Below are positions 17,134 to 25,027 of a stretch of DNA of 64,000 nt, piece by piece; within the stretch, counting starts at the first letter, position 1; every line of letters begins with the position of its first letter. Origin of the DNA: Streptomyces graminofaciens (GTDB lineage Bacteria; Actinomycetota; Actinomycetes; Streptomycetales; Streptomycetaceae); contig NZ_AP018448.1 in assembly GCF_030294945.1 (NCBI RefSeq), forward strand, positions 4,030,001 through 4,094,000, written 5' to 3'. The notes under the pieces are model-generated. The model was not told the origin of the DNA. It made no database searches and saw only the letters and a program-made list of their open reading frames with translations. The translations under genes were made by a program, and so were the position numbers.

Positions 17134-18501
17134 ATGACTGCCACACTGACCTTCCGCATGCCCGACGTGGGCGAGGGACTGATCGAGGCCGAGATCCTCA
17201 CCTGGCACGTCGCCGTGGGCGACACCGTCACCGACGGGCAGACCGTGTGCGAGGTGGAGACCGCCAAGGCGACGGTGGAGCTGCCCATTCCGTACGACGG
17301 CACCGTCGCCGAGATCCTCGGCCCTCCGGGCACGACGGTCGCGGTCGGCGCGCCCATCATCACCGTCCTGCCGACGGAGGCCGACCGGGGCGCGGCGCCG
17401 ACCGCCGATCCGGCGGCGTCCGCGGGCCCGGACTCCGCGCCGACCGGCGGGGTGCTGGTCGGCTACGGGCCGCGGGCGGGTTCCGCCACGGCCCGGCGCC
17501 GCCGCAAGCCGGTGGCCGCAGGGGCCGAACCTGCCGTGGCCGCGCCGGCCGTGGTGCCGACGGCCGTGGTGCCGACGGCCGCACCGGCGCGGGCCAAGCC
17601 GCCGGTGCGCAAACTGGCCAAGGAACTGGGCGTGGACCTGTCTGCCGTCCCGGCGTCCGGGCCGCACGGGGTCGTCACCCGCGATGACGTGCTGGCCGCC
17701 GCGCCCGGGGCCGCCGCGGGCCCGGGCACCGCTCCTGCCCTGGCGCCCGCTCCCGGCGCCGCCCCCGCGGCGCCGCGGCCGGTGCCCGTGCGGGACGGCG
17801 CGCGCGAGACGCGGATCGCGGTGCGGGGGGTGCGCAAGGCCACCGCGAGGGCCATGGTCGCGTCGGCCTTCACCGCGCCCCATGTCACGGAGTTCATCGA
17901 CGTGGACGTGACCCGCACGATGAAACTGGTGCGGCGGCTGCGGAAGTCCGGCGAGCTGGGCGAGGCACCCGTCGGTCCGCTGCTGTTCGTGGCCGCGGCC
18001 TACCTGGCCGCCGTACGCCGGCATCCGGAGATCAACGCCTCGTGGGACGAGGAGAGCCAGGAGATCGTCCTCAAGCACCACGTGAACCTGGGCATCGCCG
18101 CCGCCACCGAGCGCGGCCTGGTCGTACCGAACATCAAGGACGCCGGCCTGCTCACACTGGCCGAACTCGCCGACGCCCTGGGCACCCTGGTACGCACGGC
18201 ACGCGCGGGCCGGGCCGCCCCCGCCGACCTGACCGGCGGCACCACGACGATCACCAACATCGGCGTGTACGGGGTCGACGGCGGCACTCCGCTGCTCAAC
18301 CCCGGCGAGGCGGCGATCCTGGCCGTCGGCGCGGTACGCGCCCGGCCCTGGGCGCACAAGGGCAAGGTGGCGCTGCGCGAGGTCGCCACCCTGTCGCTGT
18401 CGTTCGACCACCGGCTGGTCGACGGCGAACTGGGCTCCAAGGTGCTCGCCGACACCGCCGCGGCGCTGGAACACCCCCGACGGCTCATGTTGTCGCGGTG
18501 A
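17134..18501 (+). CDS. bkdC: Branched-chain 2-oxoacid dehydrogenase E2 (dihydrolipoyl acyltransferase)
   Basis: The 455-residue protein starts with a lipoyl domain carrying the lipoylated Lys45 in VETAKATVELP. A Pro/Ala-rich linker follows, then a peripheral-subunit-binding domain (PVRKLAKELGVDLSAVPASG), a second linker and the catalytic domain ending SLSFDHRLVDGELGS with its active-site His. It transfers the branched acyl group to CoA. No E3 (lipoamide dehydrogenase) gene is present nearby, which is usual because E3 is shared. ATG 17134 precedes the conserved lipoyl-domain start; the longer frame upstream is only the 9-bp repeat. Confidence 0.92.
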   Translation: MTATLTFRMPDVGEGLIEAEILTWHVAVGDTVTDGQTVCEVETAKATVELPIPYDGTVAEILGPPGTTVAVGAPIITVLPTEADRGAAPTADPAASAGPDSAPTGGVLVGYGPRAGSATARRRRKPVAAGAEPAVAAPAVVPTAVVPTAAPARAKPPVRKLAKELGVDLSAVPASGPHGVVTRDDVLAAAPGAAAGPGTAPALAPAPGAAPAAPRPVPVRDGARETRIAVRGVRKATARAMVASAFTAPHVTEFIDVDVTRTMKLVRRLRKSGELGEAPVGPLLFVAAAYLAAVRRHPEINASWDEESQEIVLKHHVNLGIAAATERGLVVPNIKDAGLLTLAELADALGTLVRTARAGRAAPADLTGGTTTITNIGVYGVDGGTPLLNPGEAAILAVGAVRARPWAHKGKVALREVATLSLSFDHRLVDGELGSKVLADTAAALEHPRRLMLSR

Positions 18502-19226
18502 CCGGCGTGCCGACCACGGTGGTGGTGTGCAACGGCCGCTTGCGGGAGCTCGTCGCCCGTGGGACTCGGGAGTTGCCGGTGTCCTTCGACCTGCCGACAC
18601 GGCTGGGCCGCGACTCCGACAGCCCGCCGGCCGCGGGGCACGTCGGGCGCACCGGGGTGGCGATCGACTCGCTCGACGACATGCGGGTGCTGTTCAGCGG
18701 GATCCCGCTGGGCCGGGTGTCCCCCGCGATGGCCGGCGGGGCTCCGGCGGCCGTCATGCTGCTGCTCTACCAACTGGTGGCGGAGGAGCAGGGAGTGCCG
18801 GTGAACCGGCTGTCCGGCACGGTGCTCTCCGCGTTCAAGGAGTACGCGGTGGGCCGGGTGCACATCTTCCCGCCCCGCCCCACCCGGCGGCTGGCCGCCG
18901 ACCTGCTGGCCTACTGCCGGGCGGAGGTACCCCGGTGGCGAACCGCGCCCGCGGCTGCCTCCGCCGTCGGCACCCTGGTGCGTGGGGGGCCGACGGCGGA
19001 GGCCCGGCAGCGGGAGCGGATCGCGAAACTGCGGGCTTGGCGTTGCCAGGAGCGGGTGGCGGCGGCGCTGGCGCGGCTGGGTGCCGCCGCCGCGGACCGG
19101 GGCGGCAACATCCTGTACCCGATGAAGTGGGCGCTGGCCGCAGGTGCCACGGTCGGCGAGGTCTGCGACGTACTGCGTGCCGAGTGGGGTGCCCATCCGG
19201 CGCACTCGTCCGGGGTGTACGGCTGA
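18498..19226 (+). CDS. Shortened methylmalonyl-CoA-mutase-like protein
   Basis: The roughly 242-residue protein resembles two separate parts of the large subunit of methylmalonyl/isobutyryl-CoA mutases. Residues about 25-145 match the early substrate-binding barrel: FDLPTRLGRDSD, HVGRTGVAIDSLDDMRVLF, then EYAVGRVHIFPP. The last 75 or so match the C-terminal end of the mutase domain (NILYPMKWALAAGATVGEV). The several hundred residues of barrel between them and the cobalamin-binding domain are missing, so true mutase activity is unlikely. It is in frame, undamaged and coupled to E2 by a GTGA overlap, which argues against simple decay. It may be a repurposed binding protein or a relic. Confidence 0.75.
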   Translation: MTGVPTTVVVCNGRLRELVARGTRELPVSFDLPTRLGRDSDSPPAAGHVGRTGVAIDSLDDMRVLFSGIPLGRVSPAMAGGAPAAVMLLLYQLVAEEQGVPVNRLSGTVLSAFKEYAVGRVHIFPPRPTRRLAADLLAYCRAEVPRWRTAPAAASAVGTLVRGGPTAEARQRERIAKLRAWRCQERVAAALARLGAAAADRGGNILYPMKWALAAGATVGEVCDVLRAEWGAHPAHSSGVYG

Positions 19227-19240
19227 CCGCCCGTCCGGGG

Positions 19241-19312
19241 CGCACGGCCGGTCGGGCGTCGGGCCGGGCACCGCACGGCCGGTCGGGCGTCGGGCCGGGC
19301 ACCGCACGGCCG
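19241..19312. repeat. Perfect 31-bp tandem duplication in convergent intergenic region
   Basis: Copy 1 spans 19241-19271, copy 2 spans 19272-19302 and is identical, and the first ten bases of a third copy follow at 19303-19312. A second pair of near repeats sharing GCGCCACCTGTAC lies right after it (about 19325-19375). The region separates the forward biosynthetic operon from the convergent TetR gene. It may act as a transcription barrier; no clean hairpin terminator was found. Confidence 0.9.
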
Positions 19313-19382
19313 CCCGTACGCGCGCGCCACCTGTACCGGCGGGCGTACGCGCCACCTGTACGGGCGGCCCGTACGCGGGTCG

Positions 19383-19964
19383 TCAGGCCGGGGCCTCGTG
19401 CAGGGACCGGGAGACGCAGCCCCAGGCCCATTCCGCCCAGGCTTGCGGGTGGCGCTCGCCGTCGGCCGTGAAGAGCCTGGTCTGCACGGCGAAGGCCACG
19501 CACAGCAGCAGCCGGGCCACGTCGGCCGGGTCGTGCCCTGGGGAGATCCGGCTGTCGCACTGGGCGCGTTCGACCAGGCCGACGACCTGCTCGACCACCT
19601 CGCCCAGCGAATGGCCGGGCAGTTGCGCCTCGGCCTCGTCGGCCAGCAGCCGGAAGGCCGCCCGCAGCCGTACGTCGTCGTGCAGGCACCGGGCCAGTCC
19701 GACGACGAAGCGGCCGAGGGCGGACAGCGGGTCGTCCTCCCGTGCCAGGGCGCGCAGCCCCTCGACCCTGGCCAGGCCGTGCCTCGTGAGGGCGTCGGCC
19801 ACGGCCTTCTTGGAGTCGAACTGCCCGTAGAGCGCGCCTTTGGTCATGCCGAGGCGGCGGGCGATGTCCTGCATCGTGGTGTGGGCGTACCCGTTGGCGG
19901 TGAACTCCGCCGCCGCCTCGTCGAGGATGCGTTCGTGGGTGCGCCGAGATCTGTCCTGTTTCAC
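19383..19964 (-). CDS. TetR-family regulator, last gene of the signalling operon
   Basis: The 193-residue protein begins KQDRSRRTHERILDEAAAEF and has the helix-turn-helix GMTKGALYGQFDSKKAVADAL. Both are close to the ArpA/ScbR group of gamma-butyrolactone receptors and pseudo-receptors. The GTG start at 19964 overlaps the stop of the phosphatase gene, so it is translated with AfsA-like, flavoenzyme and phosphatase genes. This suggests feedback control of signal production or of the cluster. Whether it binds a butyrolactone or another ligand, for instance the end product, cannot be read from the sequence. Confidence 0.87.
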   Translation of the reverse strand: MKQDRSRRTHERILDEAAAEFTANGYAHTTMQDIARRLGMTKGALYGQFDSKKAVADALTRHGLARVEGLRALAREDDPLSALGRFVVGLARCLHDDVRLRAAFRLLADEAEAQLPGHSLGEVVEQVVGLVERAQCDSRISPGHDPADVARLLLCVAFAVQTRLFTADGERHPQAWAEWAWGCVSRSLHEAPA

Positions 19965-20743
19965 CGTGTGGTCCCTTGCCGGTCGGACGCGGACCGTTCG
20001 GGGCGGGCCTCGTGCCGGGGCATCGCCCCGGGCAGGCTCCGCCAGCCGTGGGCCTCGGCCACGGCCAGCAGCACCGGGTCGTCGCCGACGACCACCGGGT
20101 CGCCCACGGCGTGCAGCAGTTCGAGGTCGGTCTCGTGGTCCGCGTATGCCGAGCAGTGCGCGGGGTCGATGTCCCAGGCCTCGAGGGCGGCGCGGACCGT
20201 GCGCAGCCTGCCCGTGCCGATCACCGAGCGATCGAGGCGGCCGGTGAAGCGGCCGTCCGCGTCGACCTCCTGCTCGGTGCACAGCACGTCGGCGCCGAAG
20301 ACGCGGGCGAGCGGGTCGAGGCAGGCGTGCATGGACCCGGAGACCAGGACGATGCGGTCGCCGCGGGCCTGGTGACGCAGCAGTTCCCGCACGGTGTCGG
20401 GCAGCAGGGTGTCGCCGCGGCTCATGAAGTCGGCGTACCAGGCGCGTCCGGCCTCGGCCAGGTCCTCGGCGGCCACGCCCCGGAACAGCCGGTAGTAGCC
20501 GCGGTTCGCCTCCTCCCGGGGCAGCGTCAGCAGCGGCCGGATGGGACGGTCGGCCTCGTCGGGGGCGCGGTCGGCGAGCCACCGGGTGGTCCAGAACCGC
20601 CAGAACTCCACCATGGTCTTGGCGTGCACGAGCGTCTGGTCCACGTCGAAGAGGGCGGCACGGGCGATCGTGGCCGCAGGGCGGCCGACGTGCCGGGGCT
20701 GTTCCGTGGGAACGAGGGTGCGCGGTGCCGTCGCGTGCTTCAT
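19961..20743 (-). CDS. HAD-superfamily phosphatase (SerB-like, subclass IB)
   Basis: The 260-residue protein has HAD motif I ALFDVDQTLVHAKT, motif II IVLVSGSMHACLD and motif III CSAYADHETDLELL, with a helical cap between I and II. These enzymes remove phosphate from small molecules. In gamma-butyrolactone pathways the AfsA product is a phosphorylated butenolide that must be dephosphorylated, so its place two genes after the AfsA-like gene fits that step. ATG 20743 overlaps the flavoenzyme stop by 4 bp. The family is certain; the substrate is inferred. Confidence 0.88.
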   Translation of the reverse strand: MKHATAPRTLVPTEQPRHVGRPAATIARAALFDVDQTLVHAKTMVEFWRFWTTRWLADRAPDEADRPIRPLLTLPREEANRGYYRLFRGVAAEDLAEAGRAWYADFMSRGDTLLPDTVRELLRHQARGDRIVLVSGSMHACLDPLARVFGADVLCTEQEVDADGRFTGRLDRSVIGTGRLRTVRAALEAWDIDPAHCSAYADHETDLELLHAVGDPVVVGDDPVLLAVAEAHGWRSLPGAMPRHEARPERSASDRQGTTR

Positions 20744-21927
20744 CGGGCTGCCTCGTCCACGGTCGCCTGGGCCTGGGCGTAGAGGGTGCTTGCGGCCTCG
20801 AAGTCGAGGGCGGCGTGACCGGCGGCGGCCCGGATGTCGCGCCAACGGCGTTGCAGCGGGCAGTCCTCAGCCTGGGCGCGCAGGCCGGCGGCGCGCACCA
20901 GGCGGTCGGCGGCCGCGGCGATCAGTTCGGCGGCGAGGGCGAAGTCGCGGGCGTTCTCGGCGACCGCGCGGGGGGTGACCTCGCCGAGGTCGGCCTGCTG
21001 CAGGGCGTGGTCCAGCAGCAGGCCGGCCGCGTGGATCTCCGCCGACGAACGGGCGGCGGCGGCGCGCTGCGCGGGTGCGTCCGCGGCACGGCTCCCGTCG
21101 GGGCGGATGCGGTGGGCGGTCAGCTCGTGCCAGTCGCGCAGGGCCTGCCGGGCGGCTCCGAGGGCGGGGGCGAGGAACTGGGCTCCGGCGACCATCTGGT
21201 AGGGCACGCTGTGGCACCGGTCCCGCCCGGGCTCGAAGCGGCCGAGGTCGGCGAGGGTGCAGGTGCGGTGGGCGGGGACGAAGGTGCGCTCGAGCCGGAC
21301 GGTGTTGCTGCCGGTGCCGCGCAGGCCGAGGGTGTGCCAGGTGTCGGACACCTCGCAGGCCTCGCGGGGGACGGCGAAGAGCCGTACGGTGCGGTCGGCT
21401 GCGCTGCCGGTCCAGGAGGCGAGCAGGATCCAGTGGGCGTGGTCGACTCCGCTGGCGTGGTGCCAGGTGCCCTCGAGCCACCAGCCCTCGGCGGTGTCCC
21501 CGGCCGGGTCGGCGGCCCGGACCCCGGCGTCGGAGGTCGCGGTCGCTGGCGTGGCGGCCTGCGGAGGGCGTGCTTCCTCGGCGGTGCCGGCGGGCGGCAC
21601 GACCGAGGCGGCGATACGGACGTCCGGTGTGTGCTCCCACAGGTCCTGGCGGCCCTGTTCGGGCAGGTGGGCGGCGAGTCGGGCGTGGGCCGCGTACAGG
21701 GCGGCGCACCAGGCGGTGGCCGCGCAGGCCTCGCCGAGCTCGGCGACCGCCTCGGCGGCCTCGGTGAACGAACCCGCCTCGCCGCCCCACGGCTTGGGTA
21801 CGAAGTGCCGGGCGAAGCCGGCGTCGGTGAGGGAGTCGGCGAGGACCGGGGAGAGCATGCGGGCGCGCTCGGTCTCGGCCGCCTGGGTGCGGGCGAGGGC
21901 GGCGGCCGCGGTGACGGTCAGGCTCAC
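20740..21927 (-). CDS. Acyl-CoA-dehydrogenase-like flavoenzyme
   Basis: The 395-residue protein has the acyl-CoA dehydrogenase fold: an N-terminal helical domain, a middle domain with WWLEGTWHHASGVDHAHWILLAS, and HTLGLRGTGSNTVRLERTFVP followed by a helical C-terminus. The WxHASGxDxA signature resembles the two-component hydroxylases of the HsaA/HpaB-like group as much as true dehydrogenases. Signal-molecule pathways often use such an oxidase (for example Aco in avenolide formation). A tailoring role on the AfsA product is therefore likely. GTG 21927 overlaps the AfsA-like stop; the stop overlaps the phosphatase start. Confidence 0.82.
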   Translation of the reverse strand: MSLTVTAAAALARTQAAETERARMLSPVLADSLTDAGFARHFVPKPWGGEAGSFTEAAEAVAELGEACAATAWCAALYAAHARLAAHLPEQGRQDLWEHTPDVRIAASVVPPAGTAEEARPPQAATPATATSDAGVRAADPAGDTAEGWWLEGTWHHASGVDHAHWILLASWTGSAADRTVRLFAVPREACEVSDTWHTLGLRGTGSNTVRLERTFVPAHRTCTLADLGRFEPGRDRCHSVPYQMVAGAQFLAPALGAARQALRDWHELTAHRIRPDGSRAADAPAQRAAAARSSAEIHAAGLLLDHALQQADLGEVTPRAVAENARDFALAAELIAAAADRLVRAAGLRAQAEDCPLQRRWRDIRAAAGHAALDFEAASTLYAQAQATVDEAAR

Positions 21928-23009
21928 CGTGCCGCTCCGTCGACGGCGGAGGAGGTGATGCCGATGAGCGCGCCGCAGGCGAGCAGCCGTCCTCCTTGTT
22001 CCGCGCTGACGCGGATGGCGCGCCGGCCGTGCTCGGGGGGTTCCGGTACCGGTTCCGCGGTGATGACCACGGGCCGGCCGAGTTCGCCGAAGGAGGCGAA
22101 GGACAGGGCGCTGGACTCCAGGGTCCAGCGCAACTCCTGTGGGGGTACGCCGGCCACGCGGCCGGAGGCGAGGGCGGCGGCCTGGGCGAAGGACTCGGCC
22201 AGAGCCATGCCGGGGATGTGGTCGCAGACGTGGTCGAAGTAGACCGGGTGCGTGGTGTCCAGGCGCAGGGACCAGACGTCCTGGCCGGTGCCCTGGAGGG
22301 CGTTGTGCGAGGGGCCGAGGTTCGCGGGGAGGGCGGCCAGCATCACGTCGCGCTCGTGCAGCCGGCCCAGGATGTGCGGGGCCGCGACCGGGTCGGCGAG
22401 AGCGAGCAGCGCGGTGCCCGGACCGGTGGGCGGGACCTCGACCGGGCCCGCGGGGTAGCGCATGCGGGCGTAGCGCTCGGGGGCGGCGGCCTGCCAGCAC
22501 AGGCCGACGCGGCCTTCGAGGCGTCCGTCTATCACGAGCCTGGCCTCGAGTGACATGCCGAGGCGGTCGGCGGTGTGATGTTCGACGACGCACTGGACGT
22601 CGAGCAGGACGCAGTGCGGCCCCTTGCGAGCAGCGGATCCCGGGGTGGGCCCCTCCACCTCGTAGTCGATGCTCGTGAGCAGGAAGGGGTGGGCCAGCGG
22701 TACGTCGTAGTAGACATGGGAGACGTAAATGCCCGCCTGGCGGACCGTCTCGAGAAGGAGGAGCGGATCGGCGGCGCCGGCCGGACACGTCCCGTTCCCG
22801 AAGAGCACGTGGTGCCGGGGCCATTGGGCGGCGACGGTGAACCGGTGCGGGCCGGTACGGACGGCGTCCGTCAGAAGGACCTCGGAGACGGCCGTCTTGT
22901 GGACGAGCGTACGCGGTACGCCGCGGTCGAATGCGAGCCCGGAGTCCGCTAAGTCCGTATCGCTGTCGGCGACGAGCGTGCCGATGGCGGACGGCTTCAT
23001 GATCATCAC
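21924..23009 (-). CDS. afsA: AfsA-like gamma-butyrolactone/butenolide synthase
   Basis: The 361-residue protein has two A-factor biosynthesis hotdog domains. Typical pieces are RTLVHKTAVSEVLLTDAV at the N-terminus and HVLFGNGTCPAGAADPLLLLETVRQ. A second-domain copy lies near LDTTHPVYFDHVCDHIPGMALAESFAQA. AfsA proteins join a beta-ketoacyl thioester and dihydroxyacetone phosphate to start autoregulator synthesis. It is the first gene of a four-gene operon and faces the receptor gene at 23157 across a palindrome. Starts at 23009 (GTG), 23006 and 23000 are all possible. It is somewhat longer than classical AfsA (about 300 residues). Confidence 0.9.
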   Translation of the reverse strand: MMIMKPSAIGTLVADSDTDLADSGLAFDRGVPRTLVHKTAVSEVLLTDAVRTGPHRFTVAAQWPRHHVLFGNGTCPAGAADPLLLLETVRQAGIYVSHVYYDVPLAHPFLLTSIDYEVEGPTPGSAARKGPHCVLLDVQCVVEHHTADRLGMSLEARLVIDGRLEGRVGLCWQAAAPERYARMRYPAGPVEVPPTGPGTALLALADPVAAPHILGRLHERDVMLAALPANLGPSHNALQGTGQDVWSLRLDTTHPVYFDHVCDHIPGMALAESFAQAAALASGRVAGVPPQELRWTLESSALSFASFGELGRPVVITAEPVPEPPEHGRRAIRVSAEQGGRLLACGALIGITSSAVDGAAR

Positions 23010-23088
23010 TGTCGGAATCCCCCCGTGGAGTGATCGGTTGGCAGGATTTTTACCGCTTCTACACAGACGCGGCCGCTGCCGGATCGAA

Positions 23089-23112
23089 AATATACCTTCC
23101 AGAAGGTATATT
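23089..23112. promoter_or_regulatory. ARE-like autoregulatory palindrome
   Basis: Two perfect 11-bp arms, AATATACCTTC (23089-23099) and GAAGGTATATT (23102-23112), are separated by two bases. The element sits in the 147-bp gap between the divergent AfsA-like and receptor genes, closer to the receptor. Length, symmetry and AT-rich ends match autoregulatory elements bound by ArpA/ScbR-type receptors. The receptor at 23157 is the natural binder, probably repressing itself and the AfsA-like operon until the signal appears. Confidence 0.85.
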
Positions 23113-23156
23113 GCAATGAAGAATCGGCAGGCGACAGAGAGTTACGGCGGCGAGAC

Positions 23157-23816
23157 ATGAAACAGACGTCGGAGGCGGACCCCTGGGCCACGAAGATCGC
23201 CAGCGCGGGTCCCCCGATCCATCAGGAACGCGCGCGGCAGACCCGGCAGTTGATCCTGCGGGTGGCCGCGGAGGAGTTCGCCACGAACGGGTTCCGGTCC
23301 ACCTCACTGGCGAACGTGGCCAAGCGGGCGGGCATCACCAAGGGGGCGATCTACCACCACTTCGGCAACAAGGAGAACCTCGCCGCGTCCGTGGTCGAGG
23401 AGCACTACTCGCTGTGGCCGACCCTGGTGGCCGAGACCCGGGCCCAGGGGCTGAACTCCATGGAGACCATCGTCGCCCTGCTGGAGCGGGTGGCCACGGT
23501 CTTCCGGGACGACCCGCTCGTCCAGGCGAGCGCCCGACTGCAGATAGAGCGCTCGACCATCGGGATCCCGCTGCCCACACCGTTCGTGGGCTGGACGACT
23601 CTGTTGACCGACCTGTTCGGCGCCGCGCACCGGGACGGCCACCTGCGCCCCGAGTGCTCGCCACAGATGGCCGCCCGCGTCATCGTGGCGGCGTTCTTCG
23701 GGATCCAGCACATCTCCGACACCCTGCACGAGCGCCGGGACATCCTCGAACGCTGGGAGGAGGTCAAGCAGTTGGTGTTCCCGGGCATCTGTGCCCCGGG
23801 CGTCGAGATCCACTGA
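23157..23816 (+). CDS. ArpA/ScbR-type gamma-butyrolactone receptor (TetR family)
   Basis: The 219-residue repressor has the receptor-type start ERARQTRQLILRVAAEEF and the helix-turn-helix AGITKGAIYHHFGNKENLA. The ligand-pocket stretch PTPFVGWTTLLTDLF contains the Trp conserved in butyrolactone receptors. It is divergent from the AfsA-like operon and lies just downstream of the 23089-23112 palindrome. It should repress the signalling genes and perhaps the 3,4-AHBA cluster until the autoregulator binds. A pseudo-receptor that binds antibiotics instead is the main alternative. Confidence 0.9.
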   Translation: MKQTSEADPWATKIASAGPPIHQERARQTRQLILRVAAEEFATNGFRSTSLANVAKRAGITKGAIYHHFGNKENLAASVVEEHYSLWPTLVAETRAQGLNSMETIVALLERVATVFRDDPLVQASARLQIERSTIGIPLPTPFVGWTTLLTDLFGAAHRDGHLRPECSPQMAARVIVAAFFGIQHISDTLHERRDILERWEEVKQLVFPGICAPGVEIH

Positions 23817-23925
23817 CGGGGAACGCACGCGACGGCGTCGGCGCGGCCCACGCCCCGCCGGCCCGGGTCGCGAACGCGCCGGCCCGGTCACTCCGTTTCC
23901 GGGGCCTGGGCCTGCCACCTCGGCG

Positions 23926-23941
23926 GTCAGGGGCCCCTGAC
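23926..23941. repeat. 16-bp perfect palindrome
   Basis: GTCAGGGGCCCCTGAC reads the same on both strands. It lies 110 bp downstream of the receptor gene. With no loop it is more like a protein-binding site or cruciform seed than a terminator. Confidence 0.7.
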
Positions 23942-24219
23942 GCCCCGCCAGGCGCTTCGCTTCGGCGGTCACCACGGCGGCCAGGTCGGCGCTCAGACTC
24001 TCCCGTACGGGATGCCCCAGGAGGAGCGCGGACCGGCCCTGGCCAACGCAGGTACGTGACCCCGAAGACTTCTGGGCCCCGGCGCCTGCGGCGACGCCCA
24101 GGCCGTGCCACCCAGCGGCAAGCCTGAAACGAGGACCGCCGTCCCGGCTTCGCGAACAGCGCGCTCGGGGCGGGCCCGGCGCAGGGCGGCGGCCTCGATC
24201 GCAGCAGCCTGGCGGCGGC

Positions 24220-24293
24220 ACCGGGTCCAGGACCGCGACGCACTCCACGTGCGAGGTCATCGGGAAGATGCGCAACTGATCCCCGCGGGTCAA
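24220..24293 (-). pseudogene. Fragment like the 3' end of a TrmA/RumA-type RNA methyltransferase gene
   Basis: On the minus strand, bases up to about 24269 read IFPMTSHVECVAVLDP, close to the conserved C-terminal end of TRAM-domain rRNA uracil methyltransferases (FPMTxHVECVA). Nothing upstream resembles the rest of the enzyme, and the frame then runs on without a sensible stop. A second fragment with the same orientation lies at 59343-59408. The 32-base cores (24238-24269 and 59377-59408) match at 29 positions. Confidence 0.55.
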
Positions 24294-24915
24294 ACCCCCA
24301 AGTCAGGCCCTGTTTTCAGGCCTTCCAGCCAGGCTCTACCAATCGATGGGCGTCACAAGATGCGCCTCGTTGTCCGGGCCGATCGCCCCGCCCACCTCGG
24401 GCACTCACCCACAGCGGCACCCCGTAGTGCACGAACGAGCGGGAAGCTGTCGCCGAACCGGGCGCCGCAGAAGGCCCGCTGCAGCTAGCCGATCACTGCC
24501 GCGCAGAAGCCGCGCCGGGAGCCGGGCGAGCTTCTGGAGCGCCCGGTGGCTTTAAGGCACCCGTAGGCGGTCACCGATCGGTGCATCCAGTCTCAAAGCT
24601 TGAACACAAATTACACACATCCCCTCTTCAATACTGGCCCCGATGGTCTAGATTGACCGTGCTTCAGCTGTTCGGACACGAGGCGACCAATAATGATCTA
24701 TAGGTCCGGCGTTACGGAAAGCCAGTAGTCGCGTCCCCGGCGCCAGACGTGGGGGTGATCAATTCTTGGAGCCCGAGAGGGGGCCTTGGGTGCGGGGAGC
24801 ACCCGAGGGTTCGACGGTTCACACACACCTCGAGGGTCTGGCAGGACATGCGGGTCTGCTGCCGCCAGGGCGGGTTGTTCAACTGGCTCTGAAATAGCCG
24901 GAATGTCATTCATGC

Positions 24916-24985
24916 ACGGGGGGCGGGGGCCTTCCGGGGGGAGGACAGTACGGGGGGCGGGGGCCTCCCGAGGGGGAGCAACAGT
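24916..24985 (+). repeat. Imperfect tandem repeat of a G-rich 34-36-bp unit
   Basis: Two copies (24916-24949 and 24950-24985) both begin ACGGGGGGCGGGGGCCT and end ACAGT. They lie 42 bp ahead of the first gene of the polysaccharide operon. The runs of five to six Gs could form G-quadruplexes in DNA or in the mRNA leader. Confidence 0.75.
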
Positions 24986-25027
24986 GTTAGGCGAACACGT
25001 CGAACCACTGGGGACCTGGGGGGTTCT

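Larger units (their letters stand above)
23817..25027. other. 1.2-kb non-coding gap between the metabolite and polysaccharide clusters
   Basis: No reading frame here has convincing coding character. It contains a 16-bp palindrome (23926-23941), a short fragment like the end of an RNA-methyltransferase gene (about 24220-24293), an AT-rich pocket at 24590-24710 and G-rich tandem repeats (24916-24985). The pocket holds TTGAAC and TTGACC hexamers that could be -35 boxes for the polysaccharide operon, but I see no matching -10 at good spacing. Confidence 0.6.

Noticed and set aside
23304..24293. A 329-codon minus-strand frame antisense to the receptor gene
   Set aside because: Only its first 25 residues resemble a known protein (the methyltransferase tail); the rest is a shadow of the receptor and non-coding DNA.
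24590..24710. tRNA or small-RNA gene in the AT-rich pocket
   Set aside because: No cloverleaf, CCA end or strong stem was found; the pocket is better read as promoter DNA.
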